Shown here piece by piece: positions 9,192 to 18,057 of a stretch of 64,000 nt of DNA (positions within the stretch are counted from its first letter, which is position 1; each line of letters begins with the position of its first letter). Origin of the DNA: Acidobacteriota bacterium (GTDB lineage Bacteria; Acidobacteriota; Terriglobia; Terriglobales; Acidobacteriaceae); the NCBI GenBank assembly GCA_013289765.1, contig JABCZI010000006.1, forward strand, positions 124,001 to 188,000. The letters are read 5' to 3'. Made by a program: the position numbers and the translations under genes. Under the pieces are notes generated by a model. It did not search any database, was not told the DNA's origin, and was given only the letters and a program-made list of their open reading frames with translations.

Positions 9192-10634
9192 ATGTCCGAC
9201 ACCGTCCTGACAGAAGCGAGACGCAGGCAGCTTCTCGAGGGCTATCTCCGGGCGTCAGCAAAGTTTTCGGGTGGCAATCGAATATCCCGCAGGCCTGAAG
9301 GGACTCTTGCCCCTCTATCGATCGCCCAAGAAGAACTGTGGCGGAGAGAAGTGAGCACTCCCGGGATCCCGCCCCTCTATATCCCGCCGCTCTATAACGA
9401 GTGCGTCACGCTTCGCATGATGGGATCGCTCGACACCGTTGCATTAGAGCGAAGCTTGGCTGAGATTATCAGGCGACATGAGATTTGGCGAACCACCTTC
9501 GAGACCAGAGCTGGGCAGCCCGTGCAAGTTGTCCATCCCGCAGGGCCGATTCAGTTCAGCGCGATAGACTTGCGTGAGTTTAAAAAATCCGAGCGGGAAC
9601 CGGAGGCCGTGCGGCGCATCAGCCTGGATGCGCGACGGCCTTTTGATTTACAGAAGGAAACCGCTCTCCGGCCCGCATTGGTAAGAATGGATGAGACGGA
9701 GCACTGGCTTGTTCTGATTGCCCACCTGATCGTTCTGGACGGAGTGTCGGCGTATCAGATTCTTCCAGAGGAACTGTCGGTTCTTTACCAGGCGTTCTCG
9801 GCTGGGCGCGCTTCGCCTCTGCCCGAACTGCCCTTTCAGTGCGCCGACTTCGCCGCTTGGCAGCGGGAAAATGGGAGCGAAGATATCCCTCGACAGACGT
9901 CTTTCTGGCGCCAACAACTCAAAGACCTAGCGCCGGTACCGGTAAGTCTGAGCGACCAATCTCCGCCGGCTAAGAAGACTTATCGGGGAGCGATTCGGCC
10001 CTTTGTCTTCCCAAAAGATATTAGTCAAGAAATTCGGCAACTCGCCCAAAGGGAAAATAGCACGCTGTTTTTGACCTTGCTGGCGGCATTTGCCGCGCTT
10101 CTACACCGAATCACCCAGAGCAAAAACCTTACGGTGGGCACGCTTTCTTCGTCTGGCCGGAAACACATCGACGGTCTGAAGCTGCTCGGCTATTTTCTAA
10201 ATCCGGTGACCCTACGATTCAATTTCGGAAGCGACCCCACGTTTCGCGAGTTGCTGGTTCAGGCGCGGAGCGTAGTGTCTGAGGCAATTTCCAACGACGA
10301 CGTTCCAATCGAGCATCTGGCGCGAGAGTTCGGAAAAGAAAACGACGGCAGTCCCAGCCCATTTTTTTCGGCGGCAATTTCGCTGCAACCGCCAACCCCG
10401 GATCTTGCTTTGAACTGGACCGTAACTACAATGGATGTTAGCAGCGGAGGCTCTCCGTGGGATTTGTATCTCGCTTTCATCGACCGGCCAGAGGGGCTCA
10501 TGGGCCGCATCCAATTTAATCCTGATCTTTTTGGTCCCGATGCGATTACAAAAGTCCTTCGAAATTTGGAGATCGTACTCCGGACTGTTACAACGAAAAT
10601 CTCGCAGCCTGTCTCCCTAATCAGTTTGCAGTAA
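9192..10634 (+). CDS. free-standing NRPS condensation domain with altered HHxxxDG motif
   Basis: The 480-residue protein consists of one condensation domain preceded by about 35 residues. N-terminal lobe landmarks are LSIAQEELW, RRHEIWRTTFE and ARRPFDL; C-terminal lobe landmarks are LAAFAALLHRITQ and the FNFGSDPTFRELL strand. Where active domains have HHxxxDG this one has HLIVLDG (His178, Leu179, Asp183, Gly184). The second His, the residue normally implicated in peptide-bond formation, is thus Leu. The latch region is also diverged. It may be inactive in condensation, may position carrier domains, or may act in trans with the half C domain at 1625-6253. The N-terminus (RRQLLEGYLR near the start) resembles the leader before the C domain of the next gene (RKRALLERYL), suggesting duplication from a C-domain-first NRPS. 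The next gene starts 20 bases after its stop. Confidence 0.88.
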   Translation: MSDTVLTEARRRQLLEGYLRASAKFSGGNRISRRPEGTLAPLSIAQEELWRREVSTPGIPPLYIPPLYNECVTLRMMGSLDTVALERSLAEIIRRHEIWRTTFETRAGQPVQVVHPAGPIQFSAIDLREFKKSEREPEAVRRISLDARRPFDLQKETALRPALVRMDETEHWLVLIAHLIVLDGVSAYQILPEELSVLYQAFSAGRASPLPELPFQCADFAAWQRENGSEDIPRQTSFWRQQLKDLAPVPVSLSDQSPPAKKTYRGAIRPFVFPKDISQEIRQLAQRENSTLFLTLLAAFAALLHRITQSKNLTVGTLSSSGRKHIDGLKLLGYFLNPVTLRFNFGSDPTFRELLVQARSVVSEAISNDDVPIEHLAREFGKENDGSPSPFFSAAISLQPPTPDLALNWTVTTMDVSSGGSPWDLYLAFIDRPEGLMGRIQFNPDLFGPDAITKVLRNLEIVLRTVTTKISQPVSLISLQ

Positions 10635-10654
10635 ATATTTTTCGGTAGTTTGAG

Positions 10655-13600
10655 ATGGCGAATAGAAACGACAACCAATTTACGGCGGTTACTCACCCTG
10701 TGAGCAAGGAACCTTCGGAGCGCAAGCGTGCGCTTTTGGAGAGATACCTGAGCAGTGAGGTGGGTCAGGGCAGAGTGGAACAATTACCGATTCCTCGCCG
10801 CCCGGGAAAGGGACCTGCGCCCATATCGTTCGGCCAGCAGCAAATCTGGTTGCATGCGCAGATGCAATCCGACATTCCGTTCTACAACGAAACGATGACG
10901 GTTTACCGGCACGGTTTTTTGGACGCAGCGGTGCTGGAGCGCTGTTTACTCGAAATTGTTCGTCGCCACGAGATCTGGCGGACGACTTTTGAGGTGGTTG
11001 ACGACGAGCCCGTGCAGATCGTTCGTCCAGCGCCGAAAGCTTTTCCGTTAAGAATATCCGACCTGACTAGACTGCCCGAGGCGCAGCGCGAAGCGGAGGC
11101 GGTGCGCCTGGCCACTGCCGATCTGCGGCGGCCGTTCGATTTGAAAACAGGGCCACTGCTGCGCGCTTTGCTGATCTCCACCGGTGAAGAAAGTCATCGG
11201 CTTTACCTGACATTTCACCATCTTGTTTTCGACGCGGTAACCGCCTACTGGGTGTTTCTTCCGGAGTTGGAAGCGTTGTATGAGGCCTTCTCGGCAGGGA
11301 AGCCTTCGCCGCTGCAAGAGCCTGATCTTCGGTATGCCGATTTTGCAGAGTGGCAACGAACCGGGCTGGCTCCGAATTCTTGGGCCGACGAAATTGCCTA
11401 CTGGCGCAAACAACTGAAAGACGAACCTGCGCCGTGTTCCTGGCCTAAGGACCGTCAAAGACCGGCCGTTGAGACTCATCGCGGCGCGCTGGAAAGATTC
11501 GCGCTTCCCGCAGACTTAGGGCAAAGGATCAGAACCCTAAGTCAAGACGCGGGAGTTACGGTCTACATGACCTTGATGGCGGGGCTCGTTGGATTGCTTC
11601 AGCGATACACCGGTCAAGACGAGTTCATCATAGGAAGCCTCACTTCGGGCCGGAACCGCGCCGAACTGGAAAAGGTCGTGGGCTACTTTGTGAACTCCCT
11701 GCCTTTGCGGATTGACGTTTCAGGCGACCCAACATTCCGCGAATTGCAAACACGAGTGCGAAGCGTCGTTCTGAATGGTTTGGCCCACGAGAATATTCCT
11801 TTCCTACGCTTAGTAGAAGAAGTTCGGCCCAGGCACGATTCAGGACGTAACCCGCTGTTTCAAATCATCCTTTCCCAACAACCCGAGTTGCGCCATGTGT
11901 CCTCGGGATGGGACCTGCGGACCGATGAAATTTCCAATGGTGGTTCTCAGTTGGATCTGCTGATCGTGGTCGACGATCGCGGCAACGAGATTTCCGGGCC
12001 AATTATCTATAACCCCGATGTCTTCGAATCCTCAACCGTTCGGCGAATGGTGGGTCACTGGCGCACATTGTTGGAGAAGGCTTGCGAGGATTCTACAAAG
12101 AGAGTCAGTGAGTTCTCTCTGCTGACGGAGGCCGAACGCCACGAGATTCTGGTCGAATGGAACCAGAGCGAGGTGGCGCCGGCCGGAATTCCAGTGCTCC
12201 AGCTATTCGAGGAACAGGCCGCAAGAATTCCAGAAACGAGCGCAGTGAGTTGTGGAAGCCAAGAGCTTACCTACAGAGAACTTAACGAACGAGCGGATCG
12301 ATTGGCTTGCTCTTTACGGGCTTTGGGAGTTGGACCGGAGATTCCGGTTGCTCTTTATATCGAGCGTTCGGTGGAAATGATTGTCGGCATCCTGGGCATT
12401 CTGAAGGCCGGCGGGGCGTACGTTCCGCTCGATCCTACCTACCCCCGGGAACGGCTCGCCTTCATGCTTGCCGACTGCAACGCGGCTGCCCTGCTTACGC
12501 AAAACAGTCTCGGGCTGGATCCCTTGCCCTCCTCCCTGCCTACCATTCTCGTGGACTCAGAGCGGCCTTCGCCGAACTCAGAAAACTCAAGAACTGATCG
12601 ACGGACGAAGCTTGACTCCTTGGCATATGTCATTTACACGTCGGGATCAACGGGTGGCCCAAAGGGCGTACAGGTAACGCACGGCAATCTCGCACATTCC
12701 AACCAAGCCCGCTTGCAGTACTATGCCGATCCGGTCGGCCGATACCTGCTGCTTTCTTCGTATGCGTTCGACAGTTCCGTGGCTGGAATCTTTCATTCGC
12801 TTACCAGCGGCGGCACTTTGGTGATCCTGCCTCCGGACTTTCGCTGGGAGCCGGAGCAGTTGGCCTCCGTGATTGAGCAGAATCAGATAACTCACATGCT
12901 GTCATTTCCCAGCGTGCATCGTGAATTGCTCGAACATGCCGCGCCTTCGCAACTGGCATCGTTGAGAACGGTGATTGTTGCGGGAGAAGCTTGTCCCCGG
13001 CAGTTGGTTAATTCGCATTACCGCCTCCTTCCGAAAGTCTCTTTGTTCAACGAGTATGGTCCGACCGAAGCCACAGTCTGGAGCACAGTGTACGAGTGCG
13101 AGCCCGGAGATTACGATGGCCCTGTTCCTATCGGCAGGCCTATCTCCGGCACGCAACTCTACGTGCTCGATGTCAACGGGCAACCCGTACCGGCAGGAGT
13201 GCCGGGAGAGTTATATATCGGAGGAGCTGGTATATGTAGGGGCTATCACAATCGCCCGGCACTGACGCAAGCGAATTTCGTAGCGAACCCTTTCAGCGGA
13301 AATGCAGACAGCAGACTCTATCGCACGGGCGACGTAGTCCGTTATCTATCCGACGGAAATGTTGAATTCCTGGGGCGACAGGATCAACAAGTGAAAGTCC
13401 GCGGCCTGCGTATCGAACTGTCGGAGATCGAAATGACTCTTTCCGAGCATCCAGATGTGCGGGAGGCTGTGGCTGCGGTTCGGGCCGGCGAGTCGATTGA
13501 TCCCCAACTATTGGCCTTCGTGGTCACCGGAGACAAACGTTCAACTTCCAGCGACGAATTGCGCTTCTTCTTGAAAAAGCGTTTGCCCGAGTACATGGTT

Positions 13601-14776
13601 CCGGCAGCATTCCATTTTCTGAGCGAGCTTCCGCGCGCTCCCAACGGCAAGGTGGATCGCCAAAGACTTCTGGTTCCGAAAACTGAATCCGGCGAAGACA
13701 TCCGGCGGCAAGCCCTGCTACCCCGGAGCGATATCGAGAAGCGGATGCTGGCGATCTGGCAACGCGTTCTCAAAACGGATCTCCAGGATATAACGCAAAA
13801 CTTCTTTGCTCTGGGGGGGCACTCGTTACTTGCCGCCAAGTTGTTGGCGGGCATCGAAAAAGAATTCGGCAAAGTCCTTTCGCTGGCTTTTGTGTTTCAG
13901 TTTCCGACCGTAGAACAGATGGCAGAGTCGCTTGAAACGGCTGGCCAAAGTTTGCGAGACCGCGCTATTGTGCCCATTCAACCGAAGGGATCCAAGCCGC
14001 CGCTATTCTGCATCCGGGGTGGTCCACGCTTTCGATTAATGGCGCAGCAACTGGGTCCGGACCAGCCGTTATTGGGTCTCGATCTGCCCTTCACAGAGGG
14101 CGCCAAACTCCCCGTGCCCTACCGGATGGAGGACATCGCCGCTTTGCTCGTCCAAGCTTTGCGGGAAGCGCAACCTCACGGACCCTATTATCTGGCCGGC
14201 CTTTGCGTGAATGGAGTGCTCGCCTACGAGGTTGCCCGGCAACTTCGTGATGAGGGCGATGAGGTGGCACTTCTTGCCTTACTCGATGGTCACAATAACG
14301 ACTACTACAAGAATCCCTTGAAGGATAAGCGCTATTCATCGCGCATCAAATACCATTTGTCCAATCTTCTGGAAATGGATGCCAGGCAGGCGCCCGGCTA
14401 TTTGCTCGATCGGCTGGACGAGGCTCGGCGAAAGATTGAGCGCATCACGTGGCAACTTATGTCGGACCGAAATGGGGAGAGGTTGCGAAATACCGACTCC
14501 ATCGTTCATCCTGCGTTTCAGCGTTATGAGCCCAAGCCTTATCCAGGGAAGATGGTTTTGCTGCAATCCAGCGATTGGCCGTCGGGCCCGTATTTCGATT
14601 TCAAGTTGGGATGGAACGATCTGGTATCGGGAGGTATTGAGTTCCACTTAATTCCGGGCGATCATCCATCGATGTTTACCGAGCCGAATGTGAAGCTAGT
14701 GGCGCAAAAGCTTCGGATCCATCTTGACCAGCGAGTTTCCGAGCGCGTTATTAGCGGTTCTGGAAATAGCAAGTAA
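10655..14776 (+). CDS. NRPS, C-A-PCP-TE with cysteine-type thioesterase
   Basis: This 1,373-residue single-module terminating NRPS has a condensation domain at residues about 45-480. Its catalytic motif is HHLVFDA (His188, His189, Asp193), so the usual final Gly is Ala. The adenylation domain spans about 515-1000 (YTSGSTGGPKGV, NEYGPTEATV, YRTGDVVR, NGKVDR). By eye the pocket code is DSALIAEVWK, for which I cannot name a substrate. The carrier domain has Ser1057 (GGHSLLA). The C-terminal thioesterase has GLCVNG in place of GxSxG, giving a Cys nucleophile (Cys1184), with Asp1211 (LLDGH) and His1337 (PGDHPS) completing a plausible triad. The oxyanion-side HG motif has become RGG (FCIRGGPRF). 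Family knowledge says the module adds one residue and releases the product; the Cys-TE could change the release chemistry. Confidence 0.93.
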   Translation: MANRNDNQFTAVTHPVSKEPSERKRALLERYLSSEVGQGRVEQLPIPRRPGKGPAPISFGQQQIWLHAQMQSDIPFYNETMTVYRHGFLDAAVLERCLLEIVRRHEIWRTTFEVVDDEPVQIVRPAPKAFPLRISDLTRLPEAQREAEAVRLATADLRRPFDLKTGPLLRALLISTGEESHRLYLTFHHLVFDAVTAYWVFLPELEALYEAFSAGKPSPLQEPDLRYADFAEWQRTGLAPNSWADEIAYWRKQLKDEPAPCSWPKDRQRPAVETHRGALERFALPADLGQRIRTLSQDAGVTVYMTLMAGLVGLLQRYTGQDEFIIGSLTSGRNRAELEKVVGYFVNSLPLRIDVSGDPTFRELQTRVRSVVLNGLAHENIPFLRLVEEVRPRHDSGRNPLFQIILSQQPELRHVSSGWDLRTDEISNGGSQLDLLIVVDDRGNEISGPIIYNPDVFESSTVRRMVGHWRTLLEKACEDSTKRVSEFSLLTEAERHEILVEWNQSEVAPAGIPVLQLFEEQAARIPETSAVSCGSQELTYRELNERADRLACSLRALGVGPEIPVALYIERSVEMIVGILGILKAGGAYVPLDPTYPRERLAFMLADCNAAALLTQNSLGLDPLPSSLPTILVDSERPSPNSENSRTDRRTKLDSLAYVIYTSGSTGGPKGVQVTHGNLAHSNQARLQYYADPVGRYLLLSSYAFDSSVAGIFHSLTSGGTLVILPPDFRWEPEQLASVIEQNQITHMLSFPSVHRELLEHAAPSQLASLRTVIVAGEACPRQLVNSHYRLLPKVSLFNEYGPTEATVWSTVYECEPGDYDGPVPIGRPISGTQLYVLDVNGQPVPAGVPGELYIGGAGICRGYHNRPALTQANFVANPFSGNADSRLYRTGDVVRYLSDGNVEFLGRQDQQVKVRGLRIELSEIEMTLSEHPDVREAVAAVRAGESIDPQLLAFVVTGDKRSTSSDELRFFLKKRLPEYMVPAAFHFLSELPRAPNGKVDRQRLLVPKTESGEDIRRQALLPRSDIEKRMLAIWQRVLKTDLQDITQNFFALGGHSLLAAKLLAGIEKEFGKVLSLAFVFQFPTVEQMAESLETAGQSLRDRAIVPIQPKGSKPPLFCIRGGPRFRLMAQQLGPDQPLLGLDLPFTEGAKLPVPYRMEDIAALLVQALREAQPHGPYYLAGLCVNGVLAYEVARQLRDEGDEVALLALLDGHNNDYYKNPLKDKRYSSRIKYHLSNLLEMDARQAPGYLLDRLDEARRKIERITWQLMSDRNGERLRNTDSIVHPAFQRYEPKPYPGKMVLLQSSDWPSGPYFDFKLGWNDLVSGGIEFHLIPGDHPSMFTEPNVKLVAQKLRIHLDQRVSERVISGSGNSK

Positions 14777-15225
14777 TCATCATTAAAACCTGGCTTAAGA
14801 GCAGTATTCGAGGCGTAATAGAGTCTTTCGTTTCTAGGAACTTGGGCTCCTTGCGAGATCATACTGCGCCGGGTATTATCTCGTTAACTTCCGGAACCGT
14901 AGTGCTGCTGCTCCGGAGCAAAATCCCCTAATAACATTCTTTACGAACAGATAATTGGAAGAAACGTGCAATTACTTGCACCTCTCATTCCATAAGGTAA
15001 CGATAACGGATCGAACAGCTTGCATCCCCCCCCGTAGGCTGAGGTTTCAAAGCTGGTAGGCGTTCTCTCCACTCCTGGATCGTCAGCGATCTGAATTGTG
15101 GGGAATGCTCTTCCAAACCCTCCCCGGCTGTGCGCCAGGTTTAGCAGCAGTCACTTATGTGACTCAGAGGGCGAAGCTGTATTCGGCGCTTCTGAGCGAA
15201 GTATGGCCGTCTGAAGAATTTCTTA
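14777..15225 (+). other. 449-base gap between NRPS genes and the sulfotransferase operon
   Basis: No convincing gene lies here. Small frames overlapping 15096-15338 lack family resemblance and run into the sulfotransferase gene. A possible weak -35 box (TTGCAC, 14976-14981) has only poor -10 candidates about 16-17 bases later (around 14998-15004). The gap also contains an eight-base C run near 15030. It probably holds the promoter of the downstream operon, but I cannot fix its position. Confidence 0.4.
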
Positions 15226-16077
15226 GTGTCACATTACTTTTTGCAAAGGGAGATCGCAGACGTGCCGATGCTTCGCAAATTGCGCCACCAAATGGCAAAG
15301 AGCCCAGCCCGGACTCCCTTGGTTTGGATTCGCCATAAGACGCTCAAATCGAGCGACCTTTTCCTGGCTTCCTATCCTCGATCCGGCAGTACATGGCTTC
15401 GCTTCCTGCTTTTCGAATCATTGGTGGGGCGGTCTTCGGGATTCCAGAATGTGAACCTGGCCATTCCCGACGTGAAAGCGCATAAGGTCGGATTGCCGTT
15501 CCTGCCGGGAGAAGGCCGGCTGATCAAGACTCATGAGGTCTACCATCCCGAATATCGCAAAGCGATTTACCTGGTGCGAGATCCCCGCGATGTGGCCCTT
15601 TCCGAATACGCCTACCAAACGGCTCTAGGATTGGTCGATCTAGAGTTCGATCAATATTTGAATGAGTTCCTCACCCGCGGAGTCAATCCCTTTGCGTCCT
15701 GGCGCTCTCACGTCGAATCCTGGTTATCCGCTCCCCTGAATCACGAGCAGTTGTTAATTGTCCGGTTCGAAGATCTGCGCAAAGATACGTTTCATGCGGT
15801 AGCGGAGATTGCGCGGTTCATGGGGCTCGTGCCGGATGAAAACCAGATTCGCAATGCAATCGCCCAGAACACCGTCGATCGAATGCGTGCTAAGGAAAAA
15901 GCGACTCCGCAGCGTGCATCTCAAAACGGACGCTTCATCGGCAGCGGATCGGTGGGCGGCTGGCGCGCCACTCTCGACCCCGCACAAGTGCAACTATTCA
16001 GCCAGCAGACTGGCGCGCTGCTGGAACGCATGCGTTATCCGCTAGCTGCCGAACCGGCGGAAGCTTTGGTTGTCTGA
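15226..16077 (+). CDS. PAPS-dependent sulfotransferase (first copy)
   Basis: The 283-residue protein carries both PAPS-binding signatures of the sulfotransferase-1 fold: the 5'-phosphosulfate loop SYPRSGSTWLRF and the 3'-phosphate strand YLVRDPRDVALS. KTHE between them is the region where cytosolic enzymes keep a Lys-Thr-His element. The family transfers sulfate from PAPS to hydroxyls or amines of sugars, peptides or small molecules. The start is uncertain: GTG at 15226 lacks a clear ribosome site, while AAGGGAGA at 15245-15252 favours GTG 15262 or ATG 15268, which would shorten it by 12-14 residues without touching the fold. It is first in a tight run with the glycosyltransferase 11 bases downstream, so a sugar or lipid-linked glycan acceptor is plausible, although the NRPS product is an alternative. 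Confidence 0.9.
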   Translation: MSHYFLQREIADVPMLRKLRHQMAKSPARTPLVWIRHKTLKSSDLFLASYPRSGSTWLRFLLFESLVGRSSGFQNVNLAIPDVKAHKVGLPFLPGEGRLIKTHEVYHPEYRKAIYLVRDPRDVALSEYAYQTALGLVDLEFDQYLNEFLTRGVNPFASWRSHVESWLSAPLNHEQLLIVRFEDLRKDTFHAVAEIARFMGLVPDENQIRNAIAQNTVDRMRAKEKATPQRASQNGRFIGSGSVGGWRATLDPAQVQLFSQQTGALLERMRYPLAAEPAEALVV

Positions 16078-16088
16078 GCATCTACGAA

Positions 16089-16895
16089 ATGAACCAACTT
16101 GAGTCCATGCAAACAATGACTGAAGTTCAGGCGTGCGCTCCGACCGCGAAATTCAGCGTACTCGGGGTGCGGGTCGACGCCGTCCAGATTGCCGAGACTA
16201 TCTCTATCTTAGAGCGTTGGATCGCCGACCGCGCGAGCTGTCGTTACGTGGCGGTGACGGGCATGCACGGCGTTTCAGTAGCAGCATCGGATCCAATGTT
16301 CCGCTCCGCTTTGAGTGCTGCTGCGTTAGTTGTTTGCGACGGGATGCCCTTGGTATGGCTCGGGCGGTTGCGTGGTCACGCTCTGCGGCGCCGGGTATAC
16401 GGCCCCGAGTTAATGGATACCTTTTGTCGCGATACCGGGTCACGCTATCGCCATTTTTTCTACGGAGGAGCGGCGGGCGTTCCAGAGCATGTGGCCGAAG
16501 TGATGCGGAAGCGTCACGGAATTCAAGTCGCGGGAGCGTATTCCCCGCCGTTTCGGCCTCTGACTCCGGAAGAAGATGCGGAAGTGATCGAAATGATCGA
16601 GGCGGCTCATCCCGACGTACTATGGATTGGTCTCAGCACTCCAAAACAGGAACGGTGGATGGAAGAGCATCGAACGAAACTGACTGTTCCCGCCGTCCTC
16701 GGCGTCGGCGCAGCCTTTGATCTCAATACCGGCAGACTTTCCCAAGCGCCCTCCTGGATGCGGGAGAACGGTTTGGAGTGGTTGTTCCGCCTGTGGACGG
16801 AGCCGCGCCGGTTATGGCGCCGCTACCTGATCAACGCTCCCTTATTTGTTTGGAATGTCAGTCTCGAGCTCCTCAACATGCGCAAGTTCAGTTGA
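16089..16895 (+). CDS. WecG/TagA/CpsF family glycosyltransferase
   Basis: At 268 residues this is the usual length for GT26 enzymes (WecG, TagA, CpsF), which transfer a sugar such as N-acetylmannosamine or its uronate to a lipid-linked acceptor at the inner membrane face. Diagnostic segments are GVRVDAVQ near the N-terminus, the VTGMHGVSVAASDP block, VVCDGMPLVWLGR with the family Asp, RVYGPELM, and the C-terminal GLSTPKQERWM followed by GVGAAFD and WLFRLWTEPRRLWRRY. The basic C-terminal segment probably contacts the membrane. Sitting between a sulfotransferase and a GDP-mannose epimerase, it likely contributes to building a surface glycan repeat unit. The donor sugar cannot be read from sequence. 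Confidence 0.92.
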   Translation: MNQLESMQTMTEVQACAPTAKFSVLGVRVDAVQIAETISILERWIADRASCRYVAVTGMHGVSVAASDPMFRSALSAAALVVCDGMPLVWLGRLRGHALRRRVYGPELMDTFCRDTGSRYRHFFYGGAAGVPEHVAEVMRKRHGIQVAGAYSPPFRPLTPEEDAEVIEMIEAAHPDVLWIGLSTPKQERWMEEHRTKLTVPAVLGVGAAFDLNTGRLSQAPSWMRENGLEWLFRLWTEPRRLWRRYLINAPLFVWNVSLELLNMRKFS

Positions 16896-17013
16896 TGACT
16901 CAGGTCAACAATTCGTAGCGAGCATTGCTGATTCATTAGTCTTACCCCCATTCGAGAAGTGCCAAACCAAGACTTCGGATTCAACTATTTTCGATCGAAC
17001 AAGGACAAACAAT

Positions 17014-18030
17014 ATGAGCATGCAAAAGCGGATATTAGTAACCGGCGCAGGTGGTTTTATCGGACATCACTTGGTTCAGCGGCTGAAACAAGATGGCTGC
17101 TGGGTGCGCGGCGCCGATATTAAGCGTCCTGAGTATGAAATGAGCGCGGCCGATGAGTTCGAGGTTTTGGACCTGCGCCAGTTCGACAATTGTCTGCTGG
17201 CCACCCGCGGCGGGATCGACGAGGTCTACAATCTGGCTGCCGACATGGGCGGCATTGGCTACATCACCGCTTATCACGCCGCCATCAGCCGCAACAACAT
17301 CCTCATCAACGCCAACATGCTTGAAGCGGCGAAACAAAACAGCGTGAAACGTTTTCTGTTTTCGTCATCGGCTTGCGTTTACGCCCAGGACAAGCAAAAG
17401 AGCGCAGACGTCGCTCCCTTGCGTGAGGAAGATGCCTATCCCGCTGATCCTGAACCGGGTTATGGTTGGGAGAAGCTGTTTGCAGAAGAGCTGTGCCGTT
17501 ACTATCGCCAGGATTATGGCTTCGAAACTCGTATCGTGCGCTTCCACAATGTTTACGGACCGCTGGGCACCTACGACGGGGGCAAAGAGAAGGCGCCGGC
17601 CGCAATGTGCCGCAAAATAGCGTTGGCAGCTCGCGACGGCGAGATTGAAATCTGGGGTGACGGCGAACAGACCCGCTCTTTCATGTATGTCGATGATTGC
17701 GTGGAAGGTCTTACGCGAATCATGGCATCGGACTATCATGAAGCGCTGAATCTCGGAACTGATGAACTGGTAACCATCAACCAGTTGGTTACGATGGTGG
17801 CGGGTATCGCGGGCAAACAGTTGAAAGTCCGTCACAATCTTACCGGACCGCAGGGAGTGCGCGGTCGGAACAGCGAAAACAGCCGCACTCGCAAGGTGCT
17901 TGGCTGGGAGCCTTCCATACCGCTGCAACAAGGTTTGGCGGTGACGTACAAGTGGATCGCTGCGGAACTGCGAAAGTCGCGCATCCTGGAAGCTCAGGAA
18001 GCTGAGATCGGCAGCGTCGCTGCGGACTAA
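17014..18030 (+). CDS. GDP-mannose 3,5-epimerase-like NAD-dependent epimerase
   Basis: This 338-residue extended short-chain dehydrogenase has the NAD-binding GAGGFIGHH loop at residues 11-19, the LAADMGGIGYI segment that is characteristic of GDP-mannose 3,5-epimerases, SSSACVY with the catalytic Cys region, the YxxxK pair in GYGWEK, and the EKAPAAMCRK block with the second catalytic residue (Lys). The late GPQGVRGRNS segment also matches plant GME. The enzyme converts GDP-D-mannose to GDP-L-galactose or GDP-L-gulose. The frame opens at 16846, overlapping the glycosyltransferase, but ATG 17014 after AAGGACA is the likely start because it places the Rossmann loop at its normal distance. ATG 17020 is possible. 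In this operon it would supply an L-hexose donor for a glycan that neighbouring sulfotransferases could decorate. Confidence 0.92.
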   Translation: MSMQKRILVTGAGGFIGHHLVQRLKQDGCWVRGADIKRPEYEMSAADEFEVLDLRQFDNCLLATRGGIDEVYNLAADMGGIGYITAYHAAISRNNILINANMLEAAKQNSVKRFLFSSSACVYAQDKQKSADVAPLREEDAYPADPEPGYGWEKLFAEELCRYYRQDYGFETRIVRFHNVYGPLGTYDGGKEKAPAAMCRKIALAARDGEIEIWGDGEQTRSFMYVDDCVEGLTRIMASDYHEALNLGTDELVTINQLVTMVAGIAGKQLKVRHNLTGPQGVRGRNSENSRTRKVLGWEPSIPLQQGLAVTYKWIAAELRKSRILEAQEAEIGSVAAD

Positions 18031-18057
18031 GTGGAACTTTTTATCGGCCACTCTGAA

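Noticed and set aside
1..14776. MbtH-like helper protein for the A domains
   Set aside because: I looked for a small protein with the N-x-E-x-Q-x-S-x-W-P motif in short frames of this region and did not see one.
15096..15338. 80-codon plus frame before the sulfotransferase
   Set aside because: Overlaps the sulfotransferase start in another frame and has no family features.
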